This document shows positions 26,968-35,920 of a DNA stretch of 64,000 nt, piece after piece. The notes below the pieces were generated by a model that saw only the letters and a program-made list of their open reading frames with translations, made no database searches and had not been told where the DNA came from. The stretch covers positions 162,329-226,328 of the forward strand of contig JAGHZQ010000024.1 in assembly GCA_017746715.1 (NCBI GenBank), given 5' to 3'. The position numbers and the translations under genes are program-made. This stretch comes from Cyanobacteria bacterium SBLK (GTDB lineage: Bacteria; Cyanobacteriota; Cyanobacteriia; Cyanobacteriales; Spirulinaceae). Position 1 is the stretch's first letter, and every line of letters starts with the position of its first letter.

Positions 26968-27849
26968 TTATTTGAGATACTCTTCTTGTCCGATCGCCTT
27001 ATAAACCTCTCGGATCGGGTCGTAATCGGCATCATTGGCTGTCGCAAACGCGGCATCTTTAAACTTGGTTGCCAGTGCTTCCGAATCTTGCATCGCTTGC
27101 AAGAGTTTATCGGGATCGGCCAGCATGCGCGATCGCATCTCCTCGAAAATTTCGGGAGCGAATTGAGAGCTAACAACAAAAATATCTCCGGGGAAATTAT
27201 CTCCCCGGGCGATAATGGGATAATCGTCCTCGGATGCTCCTTCTCGAGCGATTTCGGTTTGATAAATATGAATTGCCGTCGACCAAGCATCGACACGACC
27301 CCGTTTTAATTCCTCGATGCTTTCTTGACCGGACATGACCATTTGAAAATCGGTCTTCGGTTCTAAACCCGCATCTAAAAGCACTTTAATCCCCCCTAAA
27401 TGGGCAGTATTAGCCCCGACTTCTTCCATATCGATCTTCTTGCCTTTTAAATCTGCCAAAGATTGAATACCGCTATCCCCGCGCACGGCAATCGTCGTGT
27501 AATAGTTGGGACGATTGAGACTGACGAGGGGAACGGCTTGGCTTCTCGCTTTAATGGCCACGTATTCCGACGGGCCCGCCCATGCCAGATCGACTTGTCC
27601 CGATCGCAATGCCGAAGCGGCTGCCAGTTGGCTATTAACGGGGAAAAATTCTATTTTTGTCTCGAAGATTTCCTCGAGGGCAGTCCGAAAAGAGCCATAA
27701 TCTCGTTCGAGTTCTTCGAGGGTTCTGACATCGGTGACCGTAAAACGCAGGGTTTCAGGTAAAGTGACATTCGAAGATCGAGAGCGATCGGCAGCATTAC
27801 AACTTGTTGCAAAGAGCAAGGAATAAAGTAAAAAATTGCGTCTTTTCAT
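26968..27849 (-). CDS. PhnD-like substrate-binding lipoprotein, copy 3
   Basis: A 293-residue paralogue of the other array members. The signal peptide MKRRNFLLYS ends at a lipobox (FATSC). The core contains VDLAWAGPSEYVAIKARSQA, GDSGIQSLADLKGKKID and LGGIKVLLDAGLEP. It ends in the array's conserved DYDPIREVYKAIGQEEYL-type tail. The gene abuts the pseudogene downstream and follows copy 4 by 27 bp, so the array is probably one transcript. Confidence 0.87.
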   Translation of the reverse strand: MKRRNFLLYSLLFATSCNAADRSRSSNVTLPETLRFTVTDVRTLEELERDYGSFRTALEEIFETKIEFFPVNSQLAAASALRSGQVDLAWAGPSEYVAIKARSQAVPLVSLNRPNYYTTIAVRGDSGIQSLADLKGKKIDMEEVGANTAHLGGIKVLLDAGLEPKTDFQMVMSGQESIEELKRGRVDAWSTAIHIYQTEIAREGASEDDYPIIARGDNFPGDIFVVSSQFAPEIFEEMRSRMLADPDKLLQAMQDSEALATKFKDAAFATANDADYDPIREVYKAIGQEEYLK

Positions 27850-27876
27850 GGGTTAATTCCTCTGTGAGGGATTGAG

Positions 27877-28785
27877 TTAGCGAAGGAGATTTTCTTGGCC
27901 GATCGTCTGCAAAAGTGCGCGAATCTCATCGTATTCCGATTGGTTGACGGGTTCAAAAAATGCGTCTTTAAAACGAATTTTCAGTTCTTCCACCGACCAC
28001 ATCGCCGCCATGAGTTTCTCGTTATTGGCTAAAAGACGAGATCGTATTTCTCCAATGATTTCCGGCTCGAAGAGGGGGTTAACCACGAACACATCTCCCG
28101 GAATGGGTTCGCCAATGGCGATCGCGGGGTAATCCTCCGCGCTCAGTCCTTCTTGTTGCAGAAGGGCTTGGTAGCGATGTTCCGGTCTGCCCAAGGCATC
28201 GACTTCTCCCGATACTACTTTCGATAGGGTATTTTCGTCCGAGGCGGTAAACGTCACGTCCGTTTTCGGATTCAATCCCGCTTCTAACAAGAGTTTGACG
28301 GTGCCGAGATGAGATCCTGTAGACCCGATTTCATTAATTTCGATGGTTTTGCCTTTGAGATCGGCAACGGTTTGAATACCGCGATCGCCGCGCACGGAGA
28401 TGGAGGTTCGGAAATGGGGACGCTTGAGGGCAACAAGGGGAATGGCTTTGGCTCTGGCTTGCAAGATGAGATATTCTAAAGGTCCCGCCCATGCCAAATC
28501 TAAGTTGCCTGCCAGCATGGCCGGTGCGGCAGCTACGTAGCTTTCCACGGGGTAAAATTCGATCTTGCAAGCCAAAATGCCTTCTAACGTGCGGCGAAAG
28601 ACTTGATAATCCCGGTTTAATTCTTCTTCTCCATCGGCATCGGTAATCGTGAAACGCAAGGTTTCCGGCCAGTCGGCGATCGCGGGTTTTTCGCTTTTTT
28701 GCTCGTTTTTTGTCGAATTGTGCCTCGCTGCCGAGCAACTAGCCAGAAATAAGCAAGAATACCCAAGAAAAAAACGTCGTTTCAT
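27877..28785 (-). CDS. PhnD-like substrate-binding lipoprotein, copy 4
   Basis: A 302-residue array member. MKRRFFLGYS is followed by a lipobox ending LASC. The mature start is Lys/Glu/Ser-rich (residues 20-40), then the PhnD-like core with LDLAWAGPLEYLILQARAKA, GDRGIQTVADLKGKTIE and LGTVKLLLEAGLNP. Copies differ most at the ligand-cleft side (after TIE/TID), which suggests they bind different ligands or have drifted. Confidence 0.87.
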   Translation of the reverse strand: MKRRFFLGYSCLFLASCSAARHNSTKNEQKSEKPAIADWPETLRFTITDADGEEELNRDYQVFRRTLEGILACKIEFYPVESYVAAAPAMLAGNLDLAWAGPLEYLILQARAKAIPLVALKRPHFRTSISVRGDRGIQTVADLKGKTIEINEIGSTGSHLGTVKLLLEAGLNPKTDVTFTASDENTLSKVVSGEVDALGRPEHRYQALLQQEGLSAEDYPAIAIGEPIPGDVFVVNPLFEPEIIGEIRSRLLANNEKLMAAMWSVEELKIRFKDAFFEPVNQSEYDEIRALLQTIGQENLLR

Positions 28786-28856
28786 GATTTTTCATTCAAG
28801 TTAATCTTACAAGGCAAATTGATACCGAAGGAAAAAGATCGTCGGTAAGAAAGCCT

Positions 28857-29717
28857 TTAAAACAAAGACTCATCTTCATCGATCGCTTGATAAACTTCGC
28901 GAATCATATCGTAATCGGCATCATCGGCAGCCGCAAAAAACGCATCTTCAAATTTAGCGGCTAAGGCATCTACCGACACGATCGCTTGGATGAGGCGGTC
29001 TTGGCCATCGAGCATCCGAGACTGAATCATTGCAATTAATTTTTCCTCGATTTGGGGACTCACCACAAAAATATCGCTGGGTAAAAGGTTTCCCTCGGCA
29101 ATAATGCGATAATCGCTTTCTGTTTCTCCTTCTTTTCTTAAAATCGTTGGATAGCGATGAGATGCTCTTGCTAAAATATCAATTTTGCCGCTTTTGAGGT
29201 CTTTCATGGTATGGGTTCCCGGGGTCACGATCGTAAAGTCGGATTGGGGTTTTAATCCGGCATCCAAGAGGATTTTAAGCCCGCCAATATAATTAGCCGT
29301 CGAACCGATGCGATACATGTCAATCGTTTTACCTTTGCAGTCTTCTAACGATTGAATATCGCTATCTTTATTAACGATCAGCAGAGTCCGGTAATCCGGA
29401 CGGTGGAGGGTAACAAGCGGAACGGCATTGGCTCTTGCTTGCAAGACTAAATATTCCGAAGGACCGGCCCAAGCGAGATCGACTTGACCCGATATCATGG
29501 CCGGAACCGTGGCCACAAAGTTTTCTACTGGGAAAAATTCTACGGAGATCCCCAGAATATCTGCCAATGCCACGCGAAAGTTTTCGTACATTTGTAGCTC
29601 TTCTGGACTTTCTGCATCGGTAATGGCAAAACTCAATTTTTCGAGGGAATGATAGCGGCTTGCCGAACAACTGGCAAGAAGAAGGAGGGAATACCCGATA
29701 AAGGAACGTCGTTTCAT
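28857..29717 (-). CDS. PhnD-like substrate-binding lipoprotein, copy 5 (first of the array)
   Basis: A 286-residue protein, first in the direction of transcription. MKRRSFIGYS with lipobox LASC, then LSFAITDAESPEELQMYENF, VDLAWAGPSEYLVLQARANA, DSDIQSLEDCKGKTIDM and IGGLKILLDAG. The 410 bp upstream should hold the array promoter. As for its paralogues, no transporter subunits are nearby. PhnD-like domains also serve as input modules of sensor kinases in cyanobacteria, so a sensory role is possible. Confidence 0.87.
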   Translation of the reverse strand: MKRRSFIGYSLLLLASCSASRYHSLEKLSFAITDAESPEELQMYENFRVALADILGISVEFFPVENFVATVPAMISGQVDLAWAGPSEYLVLQARANAVPLVTLHRPDYRTLLIVNKDSDIQSLEDCKGKTIDMYRIGSTANYIGGLKILLDAGLKPQSDFTIVTPGTHTMKDLKSGKIDILARASHRYPTILRKEGETESDYRIIAEGNLLPSDIFVVSPQIEEKLIAMIQSRMLDGQDRLIQAIVSVDALAAKFEDAFFAAADDADYDMIREVYQAIDEDESLF

Positions 29718-30127
29718 GATCGTCTATTTTTAGAGAGTTAACATTTAAAATGTATCCGTGCATTAACTTTTGCGGATAGAAAATTTGCGATCGCAGAAAT
29801 TGATAAAAATTTAAAGAGAAAGGGCGATCGCTCGTACATCCTTGTCAACCTTGACCCATTTTTTTGATTTCAAATACATCGTATCAATGACTTGTGAAAA
29901 ACTCGTAAAGCTCTTCTCTCGCGGCCCGTGAAAACAAATACGAAAATGTACGGAAATTTTGACACGGGATTCTTAATTTGTACGCTATTCTACAAATAAG
30001 TGGGCATTAAACTCCGAACCGGGTCAGATAATTCTGCTTTTTCTTGACTTTTAGCGGTTGATATTTACGCTTTTTGATGCAAAGATACAGGGAATATCCT
30101 CAACAAATATACGCAGGAGGTTTATCC
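29718..30127. other. Intergenic region between lipoprotein array and small membrane protein
   Basis: About 410 bp between divergent units; it must hold both promoters. The A+T-rich stretch at 29740-29830 precedes the array, and 29940-30070 precedes the small gene. I see no RNA gene I can name. Confidence 0.4.
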
Positions 30128-30289
30128 GTGAATTTATCTACGAATGTTTCTACTCAGAGCAAAATCTTAAAAAAGGATACCAATAATTTTCTAGATGGTT
30201 TCAGCGTAACCGATATTATCTTGGCAACCTCTCTCGCGATCGCTTTTGTCACCTTCTTAACTCTTTCTAAAATTGCAATTGTAAGCTAA
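30128..30289 (+). CDS. Small single-span membrane protein
   Basis: A 53-residue product from the GTG at 30128, chosen because a perfect AGGAGG lies 7 bp upstream (30115-30120). The first 27 residues are polar; FSVTDIILATSLAIAFVTFL begins one hydrophobic helix that runs almost to the C-terminus. It has its own likely terminator just downstream. I do not recognise the family; the size and topology fit small regulatory or complex-stabilising membrane proteins. Confidence 0.6.
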   Translation: MNLSTNVSTQSKILKKDTNNFLDGFSVTDIILATSLAIAFVTFLTLSKIAIVS

Positions 30290-30311
30290 GAGCTCTCGCT
30301 TATTAGAATCA

Positions 30312-30362
30312 AAAATTCCTTTCTCTCCTTACAAATTGTTCTAAGAGAAGGGGATTTTATTA
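30312..30362 (+). terminator. Likely rho-independent terminator
   Basis: The arms AAATTCCTTTCTCT and AGAGAAGGGGATTT pair almost fully across a 17-nt loop, followed by TTTTATTATAT. It lies about 20 bp past the stop of the small membrane protein. Confidence 0.6.
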
Positions 30363-30721
30363 TATAGCAAGCGAAACTTTTATCCTAAATTTCGGTTTTA
30401 TCCACAGTTTTTGTGACAACTTAATAACGTTAAGGATCGATCGCAAATATTTTATGAAAATGTTCTGGGAGTAGTGTGCGATGTCCGAGATGGCTATGGT
30501 TGTTCTCATTATCAACTGGGTTCTATTTGATTCAGTTTGATGCCAAATTCAATGCGATCGAATCTCTGTCGATTTCCAGGACATGTAATGTTTATCTTGT
30601 CACATGGGTAAAAACTTTGGCCCGACAATCCCTCGATCGGTGTTTCGAGGAACACTGCTATTATCTAAAAAATTTGTTAGGGTGAAGATTGGAATCCCTG
30701 TCGTAAGGAGAATCGATAAGA
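30363..30721. other. Intergenic leader upstream of speD
   Basis: About 360 bp. A 69-codon frame crosses it (30476-30685) but has no ribosome site and unlikely composition. The region probably contains the speD promoter and leader. I see no recognised riboswitch. Confidence 0.4.
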
Positions 30722-31126
30722 ATGATGAAAAAAGTGGGAACCCATTTAGTTGTAGATGCGTGGCAAGCACCTAGAGACTATCTCAACGATCCCGAACGGA
30801 TTCGTCGTGCCTTGCTTGAAGCGATCGATTTTGGAGAAGCAACACTGATCGATTTATGCGTTCATCAGTTTAGTCCTCACGGCGTAACGGCAACTGCAAC
30901 TTTGGCGGAATCCCATATTGCAATTCACACTTGGCCCGAATATGGTTATTTTGCAGCAGATTTATTCTTTTGCGGGAGCGGCAAACCCAAACAGGCAATG
31001 CAAGTTTTGCAAAGAATTTTGCAGGCAGGGGAAGTCGAAATGCGCGAAATCGATCGCAGTTTTCCCGAACGTGCCTTGCGTCCTACACTACAAAAAGTCT
31101 GGGAGTCAGAAATTGTAGGGGCATGA
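30722..31126 (+). CDS. speD: S-adenosylmethionine decarboxylase proenzyme
   Basis: A 134-residue class 1B AdoMet decarboxylase, which supplies the aminopropyl donor for spermidine. It self-cleaves at Ser64 in LAESHIAIHTWPE to create the pyruvoyl group; His69 and Cys84 (FFCGS) complete the active site. Starting at the second Met (30725) would give the Ser63/His68/Cys83 numbering usual in the family, so that start is equally likely. It is followed by a DUF6464 gene 63 bp downstream. Confidence 0.93.
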   Translation: MMKKVGTHLVVDAWQAPRDYLNDPERIRRALLEAIDFGEATLIDLCVHQFSPHGVTATATLAESHIAIHTWPEYGYFAADLFFCGSGKPKQAMQVLQRILQAGEVEMREIDRSFPERALRPTLQKVWESEIVGA

Positions 31127-31189
31127 GGGCACTCTCGCACACCCTAATTGGTAAAAATTTGATAGTTCACAACTTTATTAGGGGAGACC

Positions 31190-31486
31190 GTGTTAGAAAT
31201 TTTCTTCATTGCCATCTTAAGCATTATGCCTTTCTTCTTGTCTCGCTTTTTGCTGCGTCAAGCAATTCAACAGTGGGAAGAAACGTTAGGACAAGTTCGA
31301 GCAGATAATGTGCTTCACCTTCGCGTTCATACAATGTTTGCCAACCCCTCGGAACAATGTGCGAGAGAAGAAGATTCTTATTTTATTGGTAATACCCTTT
31401 GCCGTTATAATGCACGCTCCCCTTATCTGCGCTGTGCTGTTAATCCCGCAGGACCTTGCCAAAATTGTCGTCATTTTAGGTATTAG
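31190..31486 (+). CDS. DUF6464-like cyanobacterial protein
   Basis: A 98-residue protein with a GTG start. An N-terminal hydrophobic helix (about 3-22) is followed by a soluble domain. Four Cys lie in its C-terminal part (CAREE, LCRYN, LRCAVNPAGPCQNC), which looks like a small metal or disulfide site. The pattern matches a cyanobacterial family known as DUF6464, whose function is undetermined. Probably co-transcribed with speD. Confidence 0.65.
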   Translation: MLEIFFIAILSIMPFFLSRFLLRQAIQQWEETLGQVRADNVLHLRVHTMFANPSEQCAREEDSYFIGNTLCRYNARSPYLRCAVNPAGPCQNCRHFRY

Positions 31487-31508
31487 TTGTTGGTTATTGT
31501 TTGTCCGC

Positions 31509-32105
31509 TTATTCTCTCCCTTTATGGGAAGGGTAGGGGGTGGATTGGAGTTGAGAAGTATTGAGATAGTTTAAACCGAGGAATAATGCAGATAATGTCC
31601 CGGCCACGCAAATTTCTCGATTTTTAATTCGCTCTGCTACCTCTTCCAAAGGAATTAAAACAATTTCAATATCTTCGGTAATATCAAATTTTCGTTTTCC
31701 GGAATAGATAACGCCTTCAGCAAGGAACAGGTGGATTGCATTGGTATCTTTAACGGGATTGTCATATAAAGTTGCTAATTTGTGCAAATGTTCTGCATAA
31801 TATCCCGTTTCCTCCTCTAATTCCCGCTTTGCGGCTTCGACGCTATTTTCCCGTTGAGGATCGAAACTGCCTGCGGGTAATTCTAACAAAATCTGCCCGA
31901 CCCCATGCCGATATTGCCGGACAAAAACAATATTGCGATCGCCGGTAATGGGTAAAACTAAAGCAATATCCGGACGAACGTGAATAAAATAATCGTCTAC
32001 TACCTCACCGTCGGGCAATTGTACGCAATCTTTTCGAACCCGACACCAACGGTTATCGACAATAAATTGAGATTGTAAAATTTTCCACTTTTCGATTTCA
32101 GTCAA
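31509..32105 (-). CDS. NUDIX hydrolase, ADP-ribose pyrophosphatase type
   Basis: A 198-residue hydrolase of nucleoside diphosphate derivatives. The Nudix box is GSFDPQRENSVEAAKRELEE followed by ETGY, with the upstream ELPAG typical of ADP-ribose/nucleoside-sugar NUDIX enzymes. No ATG is available at the N-terminus; the start appears to be TTG at 32105. It is third in a minus-strand run after the NAD(P)-binding protein and the GH104 enzyme. Confidence 0.88.
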   Translation of the reverse strand: MTEIEKWKILQSQFIVDNRWCRVRKDCVQLPDGEVVDDYFIHVRPDIALVLPITGDRNIVFVRQYRHGVGQILLELPAGSFDPQRENSVEAAKRELEEETGYYAEHLHKLATLYDNPVKDTNAIHLFLAEGVIYSGKRKFDITEDIEIVLIPLEEVAERIKNREICVAGTLSALFLGLNYLNTSQLQSTPYPSHKGRE

Positions 32106-32186
32106 ATCAATTCAAAATTCAAAATTCTCAATTCAAAATTGTAACTTCTTGCCGGCGATTGCGATCGCGATGAATCTTAAATTTTA

Positions 32187-32921
32187 TTAACCCACGTTTT
32201 GCCCGCCTTCTCCCAATTGCTCTAATTCTTCTTGTAACATATTTTGATAAATTGCAGGCAAGCGATCGCTCATGGAATTGGTTTCGATACCATACCCCAA
32301 ACTCGTCCACGTTCCCGAGAGCAAGCGCAACACGTCGTGGATTTTCCCTGCTTGCAACATTTGTGAAATATCGGCATTCCATGCCTTGGGATCGCTCAAC
32401 CATTGATAAACGACGGCATCTTGATATTGGGGTTCAAAACTATAGGTCGTCCACCAAAATAGCCCCGAAGGTCTGGGATGATAGCGTTCCGCTTTTTCGT
32501 ACCAAGTGGTATTAATAAACTGATAGCGACCCGCCGCCGTCGTACAATTGCCTTGATTGGGTCCGGCAACAATAGGAACGCACCATTCCGGATGCTGGCT
32601 GAGATCCGTCGCGCGCCGACCGCCGTAAATAATCGTATAGGGTTCGGGATCGTTGGCTTCGCTGGCGGTAATCGTTCGCATGAGGGCGCGAATATAAGGA
32701 TCGCCCCCTTCCATCACGAGGGGTTGGGTGCCATTGAGTCTATTATAAGGTTGGCTTTTTTCGCCGCGATCGGGTTGGGGTTGAAAGAGAAACACCAAAA
32801 ATAGTAACGCGATGGCGCTGCCAATCGTCGCGCAAACCGAAATGAGAGAATGAGAAAAAGGGCGAGATTCTGTCATGGGATCGGTATCGAGGGAAAGGTG
32901 TGGGGTATGGGGACTATTCAT
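32187..32921 (-). CDS. Membrane-anchored GH104 (phage lambda R-like) lysozyme
   Basis: A 244-residue protein with one membrane helix (about residues 27-46) and a periplasmic lysozyme/lytic-transglycosylase domain: RTITASEANDPEPYTIIYGG supplies the catalytic Glu, and AAGRYQFINTTWY is the family's substrate-groove motif. It should cut peptidoglycan. Its ATG overlaps the end of the upstream NAD(P)-binding gene by 8 bp, so they are translationally coupled. It resembles phage endolysins but sits in a housekeeping-like operon. Confidence 0.85.
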   Translation of the reverse strand: MNSPHTPHLSLDTDPMTESRPFSHSLISVCATIGSAIALLFLVFLFQPQPDRGEKSQPYNRLNGTQPLVMEGGDPYIRALMRTITASEANDPEPYTIIYGGRRATDLSQHPEWCVPIVAGPNQGNCTTAAGRYQFINTTWYEKAERYHPRPSGLFWWTTYSFEPQYQDAVVYQWLSDPKAWNADISQMLQAGKIHDVLRLLSGTWTSLGYGIETNSMSDRLPAIYQNMLQEELEQLGEGGQNVG

Positions 32922-33588
32922 CCTTTATCCGTTGTGCTTTTGCAAACAGTGCCTGCCAGTCTTGGGGTTGCGCGTCGGGTTCGGCGATCGCTTCTACAAT
33001 TTTATTCTGAGAAGCCGGTTCAAAAAGCGCGGCAACGGCAAGTCGTGCGACTTTCTGGCGGGGAATTCTACCGCTAAATAAGGTATCCGCACCTGCCGTC
33101 GCGATCGCCTCGTTATTGTCCTCCTCGAGCAAACCTCCCGGACGGATGATGGTATGAGTTAAGCCGCTATTGCAGAGATCTTTCTCTGCTTGACTTTTCC
33201 AATACAGCACTAACCAAAAGAGATTCAAAGGATGAAAAAATTGCGAAACACACAGGGAGGATACAAGAACGAAATGCTCGATTTCGGCAATTTTAGCGGC
33301 TTTAATTAAATTATTCGTTCCCCAGTAGTCCACGCGAAACGGCTCGGTAAAATCCAAGGAAGGCATGGCTCCGGCAGCCGAGAGAAGGACGTTACAATCT
33401 TTCATGGCTGTCGCAAGGCGATCGCAACTAGCCAAATCTCCGATAACTAACTCGACGCTTGCGGGTAAAAGTTCTTTGGCTTTGACTGTATCGCGAACGA
33501 GGGCCACCACGGGAATTTCTTTCTCAGTTAAAACTTGCACGATGTGCTTGCCCGTCCGTCCGGTTGCTCCTGCTACAAATGCTTTCAA
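32914..33588 (-). CDS. NAD(P)-binding SDR-like protein
   Basis: A 224-residue atypical short-chain dehydrogenase. I use a TTG start at 33588 because GGAGGAGG lies 7 bp upstream; the longer frame to 33624 would run through that ribosome site. The Rossmann motif is AGATGRTGKHIV, followed by SAAGAMPS and VLVSSLCVSQ. It lacks a clear YxxxK dyad, so it may be a nucleotide-binding or chaperone-like member. Upstream of, and coupled to, the GH104 gene. Confidence 0.8.
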   Translation of the reverse strand: MKAFVAGATGRTGKHIVQVLTEKEIPVVALVRDTVKAKELLPASVELVIGDLASCDRLATAMKDCNVLLSAAGAMPSLDFTEPFRVDYWGTNNLIKAAKIAEIEHFVLVSSLCVSQFFHPLNLFWLVLYWKSQAEKDLCNSGLTHTIIRPGGLLEEDNNEAIATAGADTLFSGRIPRQKVARLAVAALFEPASQNKIVEAIAEPDAQPQDWQALFAKAQRIKDE

Positions 33589-33779
33589 GATTGCACCTCC
33601 TCCAATTATCTGAATCGCTTGCACAAAGTTACCACGAATTAATCCAAGTATCTCGATCGCTATTGCCCGTCTGAGGAGAGTAACCCGATAAAATGTTCAA
33701 AATTTTGCAAAGTATAAAAACAGAGATCGCGCTTCCACCTATCGAAACGCGATCGCTCTTATCTTGCTATTTATTCTTG

Positions 33780-34643
33780 CTATTTATCGCTAATCGTAAT
33801 TTCTAACCCTTCCTTCGCTAAGATGCTGCCGGGTCTGAGAACTTCTACCTCTTCAGCAATTTTATCCAGTTTATCGTCGCTGTGATTGGGTTCGTGGTGA
33901 AACACGACAAACCTGCTTACCCCTGCCGCATCGCAAACCTTGGCCCCCTCTTGCCAAGTTGAATGACCCCAACCGACCTTGGGAGATTTGGGATTGTGGT
34001 ATTCTTCATCCGTGTACATGGCATCGTAAATCAAAATATCAGCTTCTCTGGCCAAATGCAGAACATTTTCATCGAGGCGATCGGGAAGATGTTCCGTATC
34101 GGTACAATACACTGCTGTATGACCGTTCCAACTGATGCGATAACCCATTGCCCCATTGGGATGATTGAGGGGCATGGTTTCAATTTCAATATCCTCTAAA
34201 TGGAAGACCTCACCGCAGACAATATCGTGAAACTTTAATTTTGCCTTGATATCTGCCACGGGAACGGGAGAATTCACGTGTAGGACGCGATGGTGAAAAT
34301 GGGTTTCCATATTCATCTCTTCCCCTTCCGGCGGAACTTGTCCGTGAATGTGAAAGCAATCTTCTTCCCTAAATTCTGGGAAAAAGAATGGCACGCCTTG
34401 AATATGATCCCAATGGTAGTGGGTGAAAAAAACGAAGGCTTCTACGGGAGAGTATTTCATCAAGCGCTTTCCCAAGCCTCGCAGTCCCGTCCCTCCATCA
34501 AAAATGAGCCTTCTACCTCCGACTTCCATTTCAACGCAAGAGGTATTGCCGCCATAGCGGATGGTTTGAGGACCGGGTGAGGGAACGCTGCCTCGGACTC
34601 CCCAAAATCGAATTAAAAAATCAGAAGAAGAGATGGTTTGCAT
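33780..34643 (-). CDS. MBL-fold metallo-hydrolase
   Basis: About 287 residues from the ATG at 34643; a longer frame to 34757 overlaps aroC and is unlikely. Zinc motifs of the metallo-beta-lactamase fold: HYHWDHIQGVPFF, MPLNHPNGAMGYR, AMYTDEEY and the late HHEPNH. The start FLIRFWGVRGSVPSPG is typical of a bacterial phosphodiesterase-like MBL group. It begins 8 bp after the aroC stop, so it is probably co-transcribed. Substrate unknown. Confidence 0.85.
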   Translation of the reverse strand: MQTISSSDFLIRFWGVRGSVPSPGPQTIRYGGNTSCVEMEVGGRRLIFDGGTGLRGLGKRLMKYSPVEAFVFFTHYHWDHIQGVPFFFPEFREEDCFHIHGQVPPEGEEMNMETHFHHRVLHVNSPVPVADIKAKLKFHDIVCGEVFHLEDIEIETMPLNHPNGAMGYRISWNGHTAVYCTDTEHLPDRLDENVLHLAREADILIYDAMYTDEEYHNPKSPKVGWGHSTWQEGAKVCDAAGVSRFVVFHHEPNHSDDKLDKIAEEVEVLRPGSILAKEGLEITISDK

Positions 34644-34651
34644 GGGAACAC

Positions 34652-35746
34652 TTAAGGCGTTAACACAGTACATTGACCCCGATCGCGCAGCAGGTGATCG
34701 CAGAGGACTAAAGCGACCATTGCTTCTACCATAGGCACGGCTCTCGGCAAAACGCAAGGGTCGTGTCGCCCCTTGGCGGCTAAAACGGTTGTTTCGCCGG
34801 AACGAGTCACGGTTTTCTGTTCTTGGCCTATGGTAGCAGTTGGTTTAAAGGCTGCACGCAAAATAATATTTTCGCCGTTGCTGATGCCGCCTTGCACGCC
34901 GCCGGAACGGTTGGTAACGGTGCGAATTTCACCCTTTTCATCGGTATAAAATTCGTCGTTGTGTTCTTTCCCCGTTAACAGCGTGCCGGCAAAACCAGAG
35001 CCGATTTCAAACCCTTTACTGGCTGGAAGGGACATCATGGCTTTCGCTAAATCCGCTTCTAATTTATCAAATACAGGCTCGCCGAGTCCTTTCGGGACAT
35101 TTCTGGCAACGCATTCGACAACGCCCCCGAGGGAGTTCTTTTCCCGTCTGGCGCGATCGATCGCTTCGATCGATCGTTCGGCACATTCAGGATCGGGACA
35201 GCGCACGATATTGCTTTCCACTTGTTCGAGGGTCACGGTATCGGGATCGACAATCGCTTCTAGGTCTTTAATTCGTTTAACATAACCGACAATTTCAACT
35301 CCTGCCACCTGTCGCAGGATTTTCTTGGCGATCGCCCCTGCCGCTACCCGTCCGATGGTCTCTCTTGCCGAAGAGCGTCCCCCACCTTGCCAGTTGCGGA
35401 TGCCGTATTTTGCGTCGTAGGTGGCATCGGCATGAGAGGGACGGTACTTCTGTTCCATTTCCTGATAGTCTTGGGAACGGGGATCTTTGTTCCGCACGAG
35501 AATGGCAATGGGAGTTCCGAGGGTTTTCCCTTCAAAAACCCCTGACAGAATTTCGCAGCGATCGGCTTCTTGACGGGGGGTGGTGATTTTACTCTGTCCC
35601 GGACGGCGGCGATCGAGGTCGAGTTGGATTTCTTCTGGGGTAATTTCCAGTTGGGGAGGACAGCCATCAATCACCACCCCCACGCCGCCTCCGTGGGATT
35701 CTCCAAAGGTGGTAATGCGAAATAAATGTCCGAAGGTGCTGCCCAT
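34652..35746 (-). CDS. aroC: Chorismate synthase
   Basis: A 364-residue FMN-dependent enzyme converting EPSP to chorismate, the last shared step of aromatic synthesis. Signatures: [20 protein letters not shown] at the N-terminus, [28 protein letters not shown], and [17 protein letters not shown]. The ATG at 35746 is preferred over the TTG at 35752. Followed by the MBL gene. Confidence 0.97.
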   Translation of the reverse strand: MGSTFGHLFRITTFGESHGGGVGVVIDGCPPQLEITPEEIQLDLDRRRPGQSKITTPRQEADRCEILSGVFEGKTLGTPIAILVRNKDPRSQDYQEMEQKYRPSHADATYDAKYGIRNWQGGGRSSARETIGRVAAGAIAKKILRQVAGVEIVGYVKRIKDLEAIVDPDTVTLEQVESNIVRCPDPECAERSIEAIDRARREKNSLGGVVECVARNVPKGLGEPVFDKLEADLAKAMMSLPASKGFEIGSGFAGTLLTGKEHNDEFYTDEKGEIRTVTNRSGGVQGGISNGENIILRAAFKPTATIGQEQKTVTRSGETTVLAAKGRHDPCVLPRAVPMVEAMVALVLCDHLLRDRGQCTVLTP

Positions 35747-35920
35747 ATTCAACTCTCGCGCGCTGGCGTTAAATGCTTTGCTATTTTAGCAGTCATTGGC
35801 TGGGGGTTTGGCAGAAAAGCGATCGCGAAAAAATCGACAAGCCGTGTATTGTTTCTGTAACACATTTTTGTAATACAATGGCAATATCACCCACAGATCA
35901 AGCTCGACATCTTAAAGACA

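Noticed and set aside
30476..30685. 69-codon frame upstream of speD
   Set aside because: No ribosome site, unlikely composition, and it lies where the speD leader is expected.
32187..32921. Prophage endolysin
   Set aside because: It is lambda-R-like, but it has an N-terminal membrane anchor, is coupled to an SDR-like gene and has no other phage genes nearby.
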